A stretch of DNA of 64,000 nucleotides from Sporosarcina sp. JAI121 (GCF_013408665.1 NZ_JACCCL010000001.1:759136-823135), one strand, 5' to 3'; shown: positions 54,165 to 63,432, counted from the stretch's first letter. Numbers and translations are program-made. Notes: generated by a model from the letters alone, not told the origin.

Positions 54165-55064
54165 ATGAAATTATTGTCGTTCCGTTATGAGGATCGGACG
54201 TTATTCGGTCCAAAAGTGAAGAAGGAAGATGCGGTGTGGGATATGCTATCCATCGCGGAAGCATTTGAAGATACCGGCTTTCCACAAACAATTATTGAAG
54301 GGATTGCATCTGGACTGGATTTCGTTGAAAAGGTGCGGAAACTTGTCGAACAGGCAGGGGCTGATGAAAACCCGGACCGTTTTAAATATTCATTCACAGA
54401 CATAGAGTGGCTTTCGCCAATTCCGAGAACGCCTAAAAACGTCTTATGTGTAGGCAAGAACTATGCAGACCACGCTGCTGAAATGGGCGCAGATGCACCT
54501 CCTGAAAAAATGATGATCTTCACGAAATCACCGACATCAATCGCAGCGGACGAGCAAGACATTTCCGTCCATGAAGATGTCACGGATAGCCTGGATTACG
54601 AGGGTGAACTTGCTGTCGTCATCTGCAAAGAAGGGCGCAATATCCCGAAACAGCTTGCTTATGATTATATTTTCGGTTACTCAATCGCTAATGACGTAAC
54701 AGCGCGTGACGTCCAGACGGCGCATGGCCAGTTCTTCCTTGGGAAAAGTCTCGACGAGTCATGTCCAATTGGGCCGTACATCGTGACGAAAGATGAAATA
54801 CCGAATCCGCATAATTTGTCAATTGTCACAAAAGTGAACGAAGAAGTTAGACAAAATGGCAATACGTCATCGATGATTTTCAAAATTGATGAGCTAGTAG
54901 CAGAACTATCACGCTATGTGACGCTTGAACCAGGGGATGTCATCTTAACAGGTACTCCAGCCGGTGTCGGCAAAGGGATGACGCCGCCGACATTTTTGAG
55001 AAAAGGCGATGTGGTGAAAATATCCGTTGAAGGCATTGGAACCCTCGTAAACAAGTTTGTGTAA
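54165..55064 (+). CDS. yisK: Fumarylacetoacetate hydrolase-family protein, YisK-like
   Basis: The 299-residue protein has the FAH fold: KNVLCVGKNYADHAAEMG, metal-binding Glu/Asp in SLDYEGELAVVI, GYSIANDVTARDVQ and LTGTPAGVG. B. subtilis YisK decarboxylates oxaloacetate and associates with the Mbl cytoskeleton. Assignment rests on length and on the neighbour yisL. ATG 54165 follows AAGGGATGG; an earlier frame start at 54096 lacks a ribosome site. Confidence 0.9.
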   Translation: MKLLSFRYEDRTLFGPKVKKEDAVWDMLSIAEAFEDTGFPQTIIEGIASGLDFVEKVRKLVEQAGADENPDRFKYSFTDIEWLSPIPRTPKNVLCVGKNYADHAAEMGADAPPEKMMIFTKSPTSIAADEQDISVHEDVTDSLDYEGELAVVICKEGRNIPKQLAYDYIFGYSIANDVTARDVQTAHGQFFLGKSLDESCPIGPYIVTKDEIPNPHNLSIVTKVNEEVRQNGNTSSMIFKIDELVAELSRYVTLEPGDVILTGTPAGVGKGMTPPTFLRKGDVVKISVEGIGTLVNKFV

Positions 55065-55136
55065 GTAGAAATTCTTTGCCGGGTCAGCCTCTTGTGATAG
55101 GATTATTATGTAATAATAATAGACGAGGTGACTAAT

Positions 55137-55511
55137 TTGGACGTTTTATCAAACACTACACATCTACACATTTTTACGTGGGTTGTCGGAATCATTTTAT
55201 TCCTTATTGCCGCGGGAATGGACAAAGAATCAAAAGGCAGGAAGATTCTTCATATGATTGCACGCCTATTCTACGTGCTGATTCTGATTTCAGGCGCTTT
55301 GCTCTTCTTCAAATATTCATCTAATGATGCGGCATTATACGGCGTCAAATTCCTATTGGGTTTTCTGACGATCGGTATGATGGAAATGGTGCTTGTCCGT
55401 TCAACGAAGAACAAGAGCGTCAAGACTGTCTGGATCCTGTTTTTCGTTTTCCTATTGGCAACGTTATTCCTTGGATTCAAACTGCCGGTCGGTATTGACT
55501 GGTTCGCTTGA
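55137..55511 (+). CDS. yisL: YisL-family membrane protein (DUF1516)
   Basis: The 124-residue protein has four membrane helices and the family pattern THLHIFTWVVGIILFLIAAG, FLLGFLTIGMMEMVLVR and FLGFKLPVGIDWF. TTG 55137 follows GACGAGGTG by 7 nt. Function unknown. The yisK-yisL pair is conserved in Bacillales. Confidence 0.88.
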   Translation: MDVLSNTTHLHIFTWVVGIILFLIAAGMDKESKGRKILHMIARLFYVLILISGALLFFKYSSNDAALYGVKFLLGFLTIGMMEMVLVRSTKNKSVKTVWILFFVFLLATLFLGFKLPVGIDWFA

Positions 55512-55536
55512 TCTTTGATAGCAGGGAGGTGTGAAG

Positions 55537-55656
55537 ATGGAATTTGGCAGCGGATCGATTTTCCTAGTTGTCCTCTTACTATTAATGGCATTGTTTGCCG
55601 TTTCCATCTTCCTGTTTTCCCGAAAAAAGCGGACATCCGCCGAAGATGATGAATGA
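55537..55656 (+). CDS. Small membrane protein, 39 aa
   Basis: ATG 55537 follows the strong site GGGAGGTG. The peptide has a short Gly/Ser start, one hydrophobic helix of about 22 residues (SIFLVVLLLLMALFAVSIFL), a basic stop-transfer (FSRKKR) and an acidic tail (AEDDE). It lies 25 nt after yisL and just before a terminator, so it is probably the last gene of that operon. Family unknown. Confidence 0.7.
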   Translation: MEFGSGSIFLVVLLLLMALFAVSIFLFSRKKRTSAEDDE

Positions 55657-55658
55657 GA

Positions 55659-55691
55659 CACCCGTTGGCCATCGTGCCGGCGGGTGTTTTT
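55659..55691 (+). terminator. Terminator of the yisKL operon
   Basis: ACACCCG and CGGGTGT pair around TTGGCCATCGTGCCGG, followed by TTTTTG. Confidence 0.82.
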
Positions 55692-55715
55692 GTTTCAATT
55701 TTGAGGTTGGTCGTA

Positions 55716-56826
55716 TAGTTCGAGCAATCTGTCGTATAGTTCCATGCATCCGTCGTACAGTTTGTGTAATCTGTGGCCCAGTTTCTCAGCTGTCGTACAG
55801 TTCGAGCAACCCGTCGTATAGTTCCAGGTATCCGTCGTACAGTTTGCGCAATCTGTGACCCAGTTTGCCGTCTGTCGTCCAGTTCGAGCAACCTGTCGTA
55901 CAGTTCCACGTATCCGTCGTATAGTTTGCGTAATCCGTGGTCCAGTTTGCCGTCTGTCGTCCAGTTCGAGCAACCCGTCGTACAGTTCCACATATCCGTC
56001 GTACAGTTTTCGTAATCTGTGGCCCAGTTTCCCGTCTGTCGTATAGTTCGTGCAACCCGTCGTACAGTTTCACGTATCCGTCGTACAGTTTTCGCAAACC
56101 GTGGCCCAGTTTCCCAGCTGTCGTACAGTTCGAGCAACCCGTCGTATAGTTCCATGTATCCGTCGTACAGTTTGCGTAATCCGTGGTCCAGTTTGCCAGC
56201 TGTCGTATAGTTCGTGCAACCTGTCGTATAAGTTCCAGGTATCCGTCGTACAGTTTGCGCAATCCGTGGCCCAGTTTGCCGTCTGTCGTCCAGTTCGAGC
56301 AACCTGTCGTATAGTTCCACGTATCCGTCGTACAGTTTACGTAATCTGTGGCCCAGTTTCCCGGCTGTCGTCCAGTTCGAGCAACCCGTCGTATAGTTCC
56401 ATGTATCCGTCGTACAGTTTGCGTAATCCGTGGTCCAGTTTCCCAGCTGTCGTACAGTTCGTGCAACCTGTCGTATAGTTCCACGTATCCGTCGTACAGT
56501 TTTCGCAAACCGTGGCCCAGTTTCCCGTCCGTCGTATAGTTCGTGCAACCCGTCGTATAGTTCCAGGTATCCGTCGTACAGTTTACGTAATCTGTGGCCC
56601 AGTTTCCCGGCTGTCGTCCAGTTCGAGCAACCCGTCGTATAGTTCCAGGTATCCGTCGTACAGTTTGCGTAATCCGTGGTCCAGTTTGCCAGCTGTCGTA
56701 TAGTTCGTGCAACCTGTCGTATAAGTTCCAGGTATCCGTCGTACAGTTTGCGCAATCCGTGGCCCAGTTTGCCGTCTGTCGTCCAGTTCGAGCAACCTGT
56801 CGTATAGTTCCACGTATCCGTCATAT
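55716..56826. repeat. Minisatellite with an 82-bp higher-order unit (about 13.5 copies)
   Basis: Each 82-bp unit consists of four related subunits: a (21 bp, YAGTTCGWGCAACCYGTCGTA), b (21 bp, YAGTTCCANGTATCCGTCGTA), c (21 bp, CAGTTTKCGYAATCCGTGGYC) and d (19 bp, CAGTTTSCCRKCTGTCGTA). The a subunits start at 55716, 55798, 55880, 55962, 56044, 56126, 56208, 56291, 56373, 56455, 56537, 56619, 56701 and 56784. Two steps are 83 bp owing to one inserted A (TATAAGTTCC). A region around 56190-56330 is repeated nearly exactly at 56683-56823, six units later. Long open frames on both strands result from the lack of stops, and no ribosome site supports them. Confidence 0.95.
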
Positions 56827-56981
56827 GTCAGTCTACACAATGCTATCGGCAGCGACTTTCCCTATTTCACAATATCGACCTATTTCATTGTGCAGAATAA
56901 GGTTTTTGTCGTAAACAATGGCGGCAAGTCGCTTCGTTTGGTAAAATGACGGATGACAGCTCGTATATAGGAGGCTAATTT

Positions 56982-58430
56982 GTGAAGGCGAATAAATGGT
57001 TTGGACTGATTGTAACTTTTCTGCTGCTTGTATCCACCCTATCTCCAGCGGGGGTTCTTGCAGAAACGGAAAGAACAATAGAAGATGAAAGTATATATGA
57101 TCTGCTCGTCGACCGGTTTAACAACGGCGATGGCAGGAATGATTTTGACGTAAACACAAAAGATATGAATGCGTTCAACGGCGGTGACTTTACTGGAGTG
57201 GCAACGCGACTTGAACACATAGTGAAAATGGGCTTTACGCTTATTTCGCTCGGTCCCGTATTCGAAACGGAATCGTATGATGGAAGTAAAGTGCTTGATT
57301 ATACAAAACTTGAACCGCATTTCGGGACGGACAAGGAATTTTCCGACATGATTAAAGCGATCCATAAGCAGGAACTATCCGTGATCGCCGATTTTCCACT
57401 GGCAAATGTCAGCGAGAATCATATATGGGCAAAAGAGGGGACTGTCAAATCGGTTCCCGCCGCTAACGGGACAATCGACTGGGATACTTCTGATGCGGGT
57501 GCACAGCAAGCATTGAAAGAGGCAGTCGTTGATTTCGTTGAAACATATAAGTTGGACGGAATCCGCTTGACGAAAATCGATAAAATCGACGCAGCATTTT
57601 TGAATGAAATCATTCAGGCTGTAAAAAAGGTGAATCCGAAAGCGTATGTTCTGACGAATGAAGAAAGTGATGCGGACTTCGATACAGCTCCGAATATGGA
57701 AAAAATGAACGGCTTGAAACAGGCTTTTGTGCAATACGACGCGGATACATCACCGCTATCACTATTTACAGATGCGACTAAACAGGAAATGATTCAATTT
57801 GATGAATTGACAGGACCGCGTTTCACATACGACATTGTAGAAGCGCGAATGTTCCCGCCGACAAGGTGGAAACTTGCCGTAGCTGCCTTATTCTCACTGC
57901 CGGGCGTTCCGATAATGCCCTACGGTAGTGAAATAGCGGTAAACGGACAAACGGCGCCAGAAAGTCATCCACTGCTGAATTTCAAAATTGATGAAGAGTT
58001 AATTGAACACATCGGGGATCTCAACAAATTGCGTAACCAATCCGAAGCTTTCCGTAACGGTGACTTTGAAATGTTGCACAATGAGGGTGGATTTACAGTC
58101 TATAAGCGTTCAAACAGCGAAGAGACATGGATTATAGCCATCAATAATACGACAAAGACAGCCAACTTGGAAATTCCGAAAGAAGTAATCGGGGACAATA
58201 AAAAGCTGCGCGGCGTGCTCGATGGTGACTTGGTCCGTGAAGGTGAAGACGGGGTTTTCCGTGTTGTATTGGAACGGGAAGTTGCAGAGATTTACATTGC
58301 TGATGAAGATAAAGGATTCAATACTCCTTATCTCATCGCTTCGATTTTAATATATACACTGTTCCTCGGATTCCTATTTGCAGTTTGGCGCAAAGGAAGA
58401 CAACGCAGGAAAGATGCAGAAGCAAAATAA
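56982..58430 (+). CDS. Membrane-anchored GH13-like protein, probably not catalytic
   Basis: The 482-residue protein has a signal peptide (to about residue 28, VLAET), a GH13 alpha-amylase-like barrel (YDLLVDRFNNGDG; NAFNGGDFTGVATRLEHIVK; SLPGVPIMPYGSEIAVNG), a beta-sandwich C-domain and a C-terminal TM helix (about 449-470) with a basic tail. The catalytic motifs are altered: the nucleophile region reads DGIRLTKID, with Thr197 in place of Asp; the acid/base region reads VLTNEES; and no HD pair is seen in region IV (FVQYDADTS). It is therefore probably a carbohydrate-binding or structural pseudoenzyme at the cell surface. GTG 56982 follows AGGAGG. Confidence 0.85.
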   Translation: MKANKWFGLIVTFLLLVSTLSPAGVLAETERTIEDESIYDLLVDRFNNGDGRNDFDVNTKDMNAFNGGDFTGVATRLEHIVKMGFTLISLGPVFETESYDGSKVLDYTKLEPHFGTDKEFSDMIKAIHKQELSVIADFPLANVSENHIWAKEGTVKSVPAANGTIDWDTSDAGAQQALKEAVVDFVETYKLDGIRLTKIDKIDAAFLNEIIQAVKKVNPKAYVLTNEESDADFDTAPNMEKMNGLKQAFVQYDADTSPLSLFTDATKQEMIQFDELTGPRFTYDIVEARMFPPTRWKLAVAALFSLPGVPIMPYGSEIAVNGQTAPESHPLLNFKIDEELIEHIGDLNKLRNQSEAFRNGDFEMLHNEGGFTVYKRSNSEETWIIAINNTTKTANLEIPKEVIGDNKKLRGVLDGDLVREGEDGVFRVVLEREVAEIYIADEDKGFNTPYLIASILIYTLFLGFLFAVWRKGRQRRKDAEAK

Positions 58431-58435
58431 ATTAA

Positions 58436-58476
58436 AAAACACCAGGATCGGCGAATTTTGCCGATCCTGGTGTTTT
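58436..58476. terminator. Bidirectional terminator
   Basis: AAAACACCAGGATCGGC and GCCGATCCTGGTGTTTT form a perfect 17-bp stem between convergent genes. Confidence 0.95.
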
Positions 58477-58477
58477 G

Positions 58478-59803
58478 TTACTCTGCTTTATAACCAACCA
58501 TATTAACAGGGTCTTTCGGTGATGAATAGGCAGGGGAGTAACAAAGTTCAAGGGCGGCTAGGTCGTCAATTGTCATTTTGCCCATAATTGCGGTTGCGAT
58601 GACGTCAATGCGTTTGTCGATACCTTTGTCTCCGACCGCTTGTGCGCCGAGGACCAGCCTTGATTCTCGGTCGTAATGGATACGCAGCAAAATCTGTCCA
58701 TGATCGGGGTAATAGCCTGCATTCGTTCGGCCTTCATAGACAGATGTGTCAAACTCGATTCCTTCATCCGACAAGCTTTTGGCGGAATGTCCCGTCATCG
58801 CTGCCGTCAATGAAAACAGTTTCGTAATCGTAGATCCAAGTAGTCCGTTCATTTCAACTGGATTCCCTGCAAGATGGCGCGCGACGATGAACGATTGCCG
58901 GTGTACATGCCAAGCTAGTTTCACGTTTTTCGGTTTGCCGGTGAACCAATCTTTGCATTCTGCCGCATCGCCGATTGTGTAAATGTCAGGATCATTGGTC
59001 TGCATAAAGCTGTTGACGACAATCCCTTTTGTCGGACCGATATGTAATCCGGCTTCAACGGCGAGTTGTGTATTTAAATCGATACCGAGACTCGCAGCGA
59101 TGAAGTCAACTTCCAGATTTCCTCCATTTTTCATGATCAATCGCTTGTCCTCGATGCGTTCGATGGCGTCCTCAAAATAGAACTCTACATTATTATCCGT
59201 CATTTCCTTGCCTAGCACCTCGGAAATTTCAGGATCCATTATATTCATGATACGCTCGTTGCGCTCAATAACTGTGGTTTTGATCCCTCTCAGGGCAAAG
59301 TTTTCCGCAAGTTCAATTCCTATGAATCCGCCGCCGATAACAGCACAAGACTGCGGTTTTTCACGATCGATAAAGTCGATGATCTCTTCCATTTCTTTGA
59401 AGCTTTTCAAAGTGAATAATGGCAGATCGCCGAGACCTTTCAAATCGGGGATGCGGGAAGTTCCGCCGGGCGACAGTATAAGTTTGTCGTATGATTCCGT
59501 GAAGGTTTGACCTGTTTCCATATTGCGCACTTCAACGGTTTTGTTGTCCCGATTTATCGATAGCACATCATGTTTCAATTGGACATTGATATCCCGTTGT
59601 TCACTGAACTTTTCAGGAGATGAACCGACGAGCTTCGATTTGTCCTCAATCAATCCCCCAATAACATACGGCATGCCGCATGTACCGTAACCAAGTAGAG
59701 GATCGCGTCCAAATAATGTGATTTCCGCATCTGGCACTGCACGTCTAATTTGTGCAGCAACCGTAGAACCGCCGGCAATTGCTCCGACAATTACAATTTT
59801 CAT
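58478..59803 (-). CDS. CoA-disulfide reductase-like FAD/NAD(P) oxidoreductase
   Basis: The 441-residue flavoprotein has the FAD motif (IVIVGAIAGGSTVAAQIRR), the single active-site Cys in GYGTCGMPYVIGG (as in CoA-disulfide reductase and NADH oxidase/peroxidase), the NAD(P) motif (CAVIGGGFIGIELAENFALR), DIYTIGDAAE and a dimerisation domain with the C-terminal Tyr region (ALELCYSPAYSSPKDPVNM). It should reduce CoA disulfide or related persulfides. There is no C-terminal rhodanese. ATG 59803 follows AGGAGGATGCG. Confidence 0.88.
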   Translation of the reverse strand: MKIVIVGAIAGGSTVAAQIRRAVPDAEITLFGRDPLLGYGTCGMPYVIGGLIEDKSKLVGSSPEKFSEQRDINVQLKHDVLSINRDNKTVEVRNMETGQTFTESYDKLILSPGGTSRIPDLKGLGDLPLFTLKSFKEMEEIIDFIDREKPQSCAVIGGGFIGIELAENFALRGIKTTVIERNERIMNIMDPEISEVLGKEMTDNNVEFYFEDAIERIEDKRLIMKNGGNLEVDFIAASLGIDLNTQLAVEAGLHIGPTKGIVVNSFMQTNDPDIYTIGDAAECKDWFTGKPKNVKLAWHVHRQSFIVARHLAGNPVEMNGLLGSTITKLFSLTAAMTGHSAKSLSDEGIEFDTSVYEGRTNAGYYPDHGQILLRIHYDRESRLVLGAQAVGDKGIDKRIDVIATAIMGKMTIDDLAALELCYSPAYSSPKDPVNMVGYKAE

Positions 59804-59824
59804 CAACGCATCCTCCTAGTAGCA

Positions 59825-60682
59825 TCATTTGCTCAGTCTGTTCAAGAAATAGACGCCAACTGTGCCGGGACCGACATGTGCGCCGATGACTGATCCGATG
59901 ATGTGGATTTCAATGTTTTTCGGCCCAACTAATTCTTCAATAGCCGCCTTCAATTCCAACGCAATACCCTCATCATCACTATGGCTGATCGCAATCGTTT
60001 GTTCAGACAAATTTTCACCGCGTTCTGCCATGAGTTCCGTCATGCGGCGCAACACCTTTTTACGTCCGCGGTGTTTTTCAATCGGAACGAGTTTTCCGCC
60101 TGCGACATGCAGGAGAGGCTTAATGTTCAGCAGTCCGCCGATGAATGCGCTCGTTTTTGACACCCGTCCGCCGCGTGCCATATAGTCGAGATCTTCGACT
60201 GTGAATAAGTGCTCCATATGTCCTGCCATAAAACGGATTTTACGTTCAATCGTCCTGACATCAGTCTCACCTGCATCACGAAGCCGCACAGCTTCTTTTA
60301 CGAGTAGCCCGTAACCGAGCGAAGCGCATCTTGAATCGATAACAATAAGATTCATATTCGGATTTGTATCTTTCACTTGATCCTTCGTCATAACGGCGGT
60401 GTTAAAGGTTCCGGACAATTCCGATGAAAAGGCGATGTAAATCCCATCTTCTCCGGATGCCGCAAGTTCTTTCCATTTACTTAGAAACAGCTCTGGCGAT
60501 ACTTGTGATGTCTTAGGTTGTTTACCATTCCGGATTGCATTATAAACTTCCAGTGAATCGATTGTCATAATATCATCGTACTCTTTGTCGTCAATCAGCA
60601 CACGCAACGGGAAAAGTGTTACATCGTTTTCATCGAAAAACGACTTTGGCAGATCGCAAGCACTGTCCGCAAAAATTCTCAT
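59825..60682 (-). CDS. yitS: DegV-family fatty-acid-binding protein (YitS-like)
   Basis: The 285-residue protein shows the DegV pattern: IFADSACDLPKSFFDENDVT, KTSQVSPELF, IAFSSELSGTFNTAVM and VGAHVGPGTVGVYFL. DegV proteins (FakB type) bind a fatty acid for phosphorylation by FakA. The order yitS-yitU-yitV-yitW is that of B. subtilis (without yitT). ATG 60682 follows GGAGGAATT. Confidence 0.9.
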   Translation of the reverse strand: MRIFADSACDLPKSFFDENDVTLFPLRVLIDDKEYDDIMTIDSLEVYNAIRNGKQPKTSQVSPELFLSKWKELAASGEDGIYIAFSSELSGTFNTAVMTKDQVKDTNPNMNLIVIDSRCASLGYGLLVKEAVRLRDAGETDVRTIERKIRFMAGHMEHLFTVEDLDYMARGGRVSKTSAFIGGLLNIKPLLHVAGGKLVPIEKHRGRKKVLRRMTELMAERGENLSEQTIAISHSDDEGIALELKAAIEELVGPKNIEIHIIGSVIGAHVGPGTVGVYFLNRLSK

Positions 60683-60709
60683 TTGAATTCCTCCATTGGG
60701 TAATCGTAG

Positions 60710-61519
60710 TTAATCCAAGTGTAACCTCTCACGGAGTACCCTTGCAATGCCATCATCATTATTCGAATCCGTCACTTCATCCGCAATCGATTTCAATCTG
60801 TCGATTCCATTTGCCATGGCAACTCCGACTCCAGCATAGTCAATCATCTCAAGGTCATTGTCCTCGTCGCCGAATGCGATGATCCGCTCTTGCGGAATGT
60901 TCATCCATTTGGAGACATGTGAAATTCCGACAGCCTTATTCAAGCCGTGCCGTACGATTTCAATAACCTTCCATGGAGCGCCCCATTGTCGATGATCGAT
61001 GACTTCAGCGTGTACATCACCCAGGTGGCGCCGGATAGCATCGACTTTTTCATCAGGGGCATGAATGAGTAAACTCGTCGGATCGACATGTAAAACTTTC
61101 CGGATATCACCTCGAGTAATTTGTGGATCACCGAAACCAAATATATCAAGCAGTTTTTCATCGTGGTACTGCATATATACATCATCCATCACTTCAGCAA
61201 CGATATTATGGAAAGTGAATTGTTGCATTGCGTCAATGACATCCTTCACCACTGGGAGCGCTATCGTTTCGTGGATTGTTTTCCAAGATTGATCGTTAGG
61301 ATGATGGACAAATGCCCCGTTGAAATTGACGATCGGTGTTTTAAGCCCGAGTTGTCGGTAATACACTTCACTTGCGCGATATGGTCTTCCCGTTGCGATC
61401 ATGATGTGATGACCTTTTTCCTCTGCATTTTTTAATGTCAGCATGGTCTTATCGGATATGACTTTATCATCAGTTAGTAACGTCCCGTCAAGATCAAGGA
61501 CGATTAAATGTGGCTTCAA
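60710..61519 (-). CDS. yitU: Cof-type HAD phosphatase (YitU-like)
   Basis: The 269-residue protein has HAD motif I (LDLDGTLLTDD), motif II (MIATGRPY), a C2B cap domain and motifs III/IV (FGDEDNDLEMIDYAGVGVAM). B. subtilis YitU is one of several phosphatases that act in flavin metabolism; substrate here is inferred only. TTG 61519 is chosen because AGAAGGAGGCG precedes it by 7 nt; longer frames upstream lack support. Confidence 0.88.
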   Translation of the reverse strand: MKPHLIVLDLDGTLLTDDKVISDKTMLTLKNAEEKGHHIMIATGRPYRASEVYYRQLGLKTPIVNFNGAFVHHPNDQSWKTIHETIALPVVKDVIDAMQQFTFHNIVAEVMDDVYMQYHDEKLLDIFGFGDPQITRGDIRKVLHVDPTSLLIHAPDEKVDAIRRHLGDVHAEVIDHRQWGAPWKVIEIVRHGLNKAVGISHVSKWMNIPQERIIAFGDEDNDLEMIDYAGVGVAMANGIDRLKSIADEVTDSNNDDGIARVLRERLHLD

Positions 61520-61655
61520 AAAAACGCCTCCTTCTAGTAAATAGTTTATCGTTAATGCGTGAACTAAGTCAAAAAATTCCGTTTGTTGAAACGTCCTTTT
61601 TGTTTTTTTAGAAAAACTTTGGTAGGCTGAAATGAAAAGAAAAAGGTGTGTTTTT

Positions 61656-62423
61656 ATGAAAGTAATGGAAGAGATTTGGGGAAACATCCCTTTACTGCAT
61701 ATAATGGATGAACAGTTTGAAGACAAACAAGTGCCGGTCGTCATTTTCCTGCATGGTTTCAGGAGTGCCAAAGAGCATAATCTGCATTATGCTTATAATT
61801 TGGCGAAAAAAGGGGTCCGCGTACTTTTGCCTGACGCACATCTTCACGGAGCTCGTGATGAAAACCTTGACGAAGTGCAGATGAGCCTCCGATTTTGGGA
61901 AATCATTCTGACGTCAATCGAAGAAGTAAGCGTCTTGCGCGAAGAGCTTGTGAAAAGGGGACTTCAAACGACAGGGAAAATTGGGTTGGGCGGCACATCG
62001 ATGGGCGGCATTACAACGCTTGGAAGTCTTGCAGTATATGATTGGATTGACGCGGCCGCCGTCATGATGGGCGCACCGGGATTCGTCCAGCTTGCGAAGG
62101 CGCAAATGTCCGAGTATGAACGTCGTGGCTTTAAATTGCCGATCACTGAAGAAGAAAAGAAAAAGTTGCTCACTACGTTATCCACATTCGATCTGACAAA
62201 ACATCCATCCCGGCTGAACAACAGGCCAATCTATTTTTGGCATGGTCAGCAGGATACTGTTGTGCCGTATGAACCGACACATAATTTTTATAAAGCCGTT
62301 AAGAAGGATTATTCCGAAGTACCTGACCGAATTGCATTCATTTCGGATGACAATGCGGGACATGCTGTTTCCAGAGCGGGAATGCTACAATCGGCCGACT
62401 GGCTCGCCTGTCATTTGAAATGA
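61656..62423 (+). CDS. yitV: Alpha/beta hydrolase, YitV-like esterase
   Basis: The 255-residue protein has FLHGFRSAKEH (oxyanion region), the nucleophile elbow GGTSMGG (Ser in the GxSxG-like turn), Asp in WHGQQDTVVPYEP, and His in DNAGHAVS. It is a serine hydrolase, probably an esterase. ATG 61656 follows AAAAAGGTG. It is divergent from yitU, as in B. subtilis, and followed by yitW. Confidence 0.9.
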   Translation: MKVMEEIWGNIPLLHIMDEQFEDKQVPVVIFLHGFRSAKEHNLHYAYNLAKKGVRVLLPDAHLHGARDENLDEVQMSLRFWEIILTSIEEVSVLREELVKRGLQTTGKIGLGGTSMGGITTLGSLAVYDWIDAAAVMMGAPGFVQLAKAQMSEYERRGFKLPITEEEKKKLLTTLSTFDLTKHPSRLNNRPIYFWHGQQDTVVPYEPTHNFYKAVKKDYSEVPDRIAFISDDNAGHAVSRAGMLQSADWLACHLK

Positions 62424-62477
62424 AGAAGGGAACTCTGGTATGATTAACACATCAACCGTACGGAAAGAGGGATGAAG

Positions 62478-62786
62478 ATGAGTCAGGACATGAAAGATAG
62501 CATGATGGGCGCACTTGAAAATGTTATCGACCCGGAACTCGGAATCGATATCGTCAACTTAGGTCTCGTATATGATGCAGAACTGGTCGAAGAAGGCACT
62601 GCAAAGATTACAATGACACTTACATCAATGGGTTGTCCGATGGGGCCGCAAATCGTTGCGAACATCAAACAAGAATTGATGGAACTTCCTGAAGTGAAAG
62701 ACGTGGATGTCAATATCATTTGGAATCCGCCATGGTCAAGAGACAAAATGTCCCGTTATGCAAAAATAGCGCTGGGCGTTAGATAA
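62478..62786 (+). CDS. yitW: MIP18/DUF59-family protein YitW
   Basis: The 102-residue protein has the MIP18-family core VIDPELGIDIVNLGLVYD and the Cys-containing MTLTSMGCPMGPQIV, used in iron-sulfur cluster assembly or trafficking (SufT-like). ATG 62478 is chosen with GAAAGAGGG upstream; ATG 62472 is closer to that site. A terminator follows. Confidence 0.9.
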   Translation: MSQDMKDSMMGALENVIDPELGIDIVNLGLVYDAELVEEGTAKITMTLTSMGCPMGPQIVANIKQELMELPEVKDVDVNIIWNPPWSRDKMSRYAKIALGVR

Positions 62787-62823
62787 TTAGAAAAGCGTCT
62801 TGCCGCCGAAGCTAGACAAGAAG

Positions 62824-62866
62824 AAATGCCACATGACCTTTAACGAGGTCATGTGGCATTTTTTTG
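62824..62866 (+). terminator. Terminator of yitVW
   Basis: AAATGCCACATGACCT and AGGTCATGTGGCATTT form a perfect 16-bp stem with a T tail. Confidence 0.95.
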
Positions 62867-62944
62867 AAAAATAAAAGGAATTAAGAAATAATGTCGAATG
62901 GTGTATAGAGCAGGAAACGATATTATGGTAAAGGGGCGGTTTGA

Positions 62945-63430
62945 TTGTCAATTAAAACAGCTGACGTATGCGATGACTTCGCAAATGAAATACAAGTCTG
63001 TTCGATGGAATTTAAATCATATGGCAAAAATAAAAGCTTCTCCGGTCCGATTGCCACCGTACAAGTTTTAGAAGATAACGTATTAGTAAAAGAAGCGTTG
63101 CAAACGATTCCTGAAGGCAGCGTCCTTGTAGTCGATGGCAAAGGTTCGAAAAGATGTGCATTAATGGGGGGCAATCTAGGTCTGATCGCGGAAAAACGCA
63201 AACTTGCAGGTGTAATCATTCATGGTTGTGTCCGCGACACTACCGAACTGATGGAACAAAATATCGGTGTATTGGCACTGGGAAGTAATCCGATGAAGAG
63301 TAAAAAAGAAGGAAAAGGGGAACAGGATAGTAAATTGGATTTCGGAGATATTGAATGGACCCCTGATCACTATGTTTATGTGGATGAAGACGGCATTGTT
63401 GTAGCCTCACGTAATCTGTTCAGCAAATAA
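62945..63430 (+). CDS. rraA: RraA-like protein
   Basis: The 161-residue protein matches RraA in size and motifs: TADVCDDFANEIQVC, GPIATVQVLEDN, VVDGKGSKRCALMGGNLGLI and VIIHGCVRDTTEL. E. coli RraA inhibits RNase E; Firmicutes homologues may regulate RNase or act as 4-hydroxy-4-methyl-2-oxoglutarate/oxaloacetate aldolases (G-x20-R-D motif present as GCVRD). TTG 62945 follows AAAGGGG. Confidence 0.88.
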   Translation: MSIKTADVCDDFANEIQVCSMEFKSYGKNKSFSGPIATVQVLEDNVLVKEALQTIPEGSVLVVDGKGSKRCALMGGNLGLIAEKRKLAGVIIHGCVRDTTELMEQNIGVLALGSNPMKSKKEGKGEQDSKLDFGDIEWTPDHYVYVDEDGIVVASRNLFSK

Positions 63431-63432
63431 TG

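Noticed and set aside
55271..56824. A 517-residue minus-strand frame through the 82-bp array, and similar frames on both strands
   Set aside because: It arises from stop-poor repeats, runs antisense into yisL, and has no ribosome site. A period of 82 rotates the frame, so the peptide is not a stable repeat protein.
55716..56826. CRISPR array or leader-spacer structure
   Set aside because: The pieces between conserved GTCGTA blocks are themselves related to each other, and unit length of 19-21 bp leaves no spacer; no cas genes.
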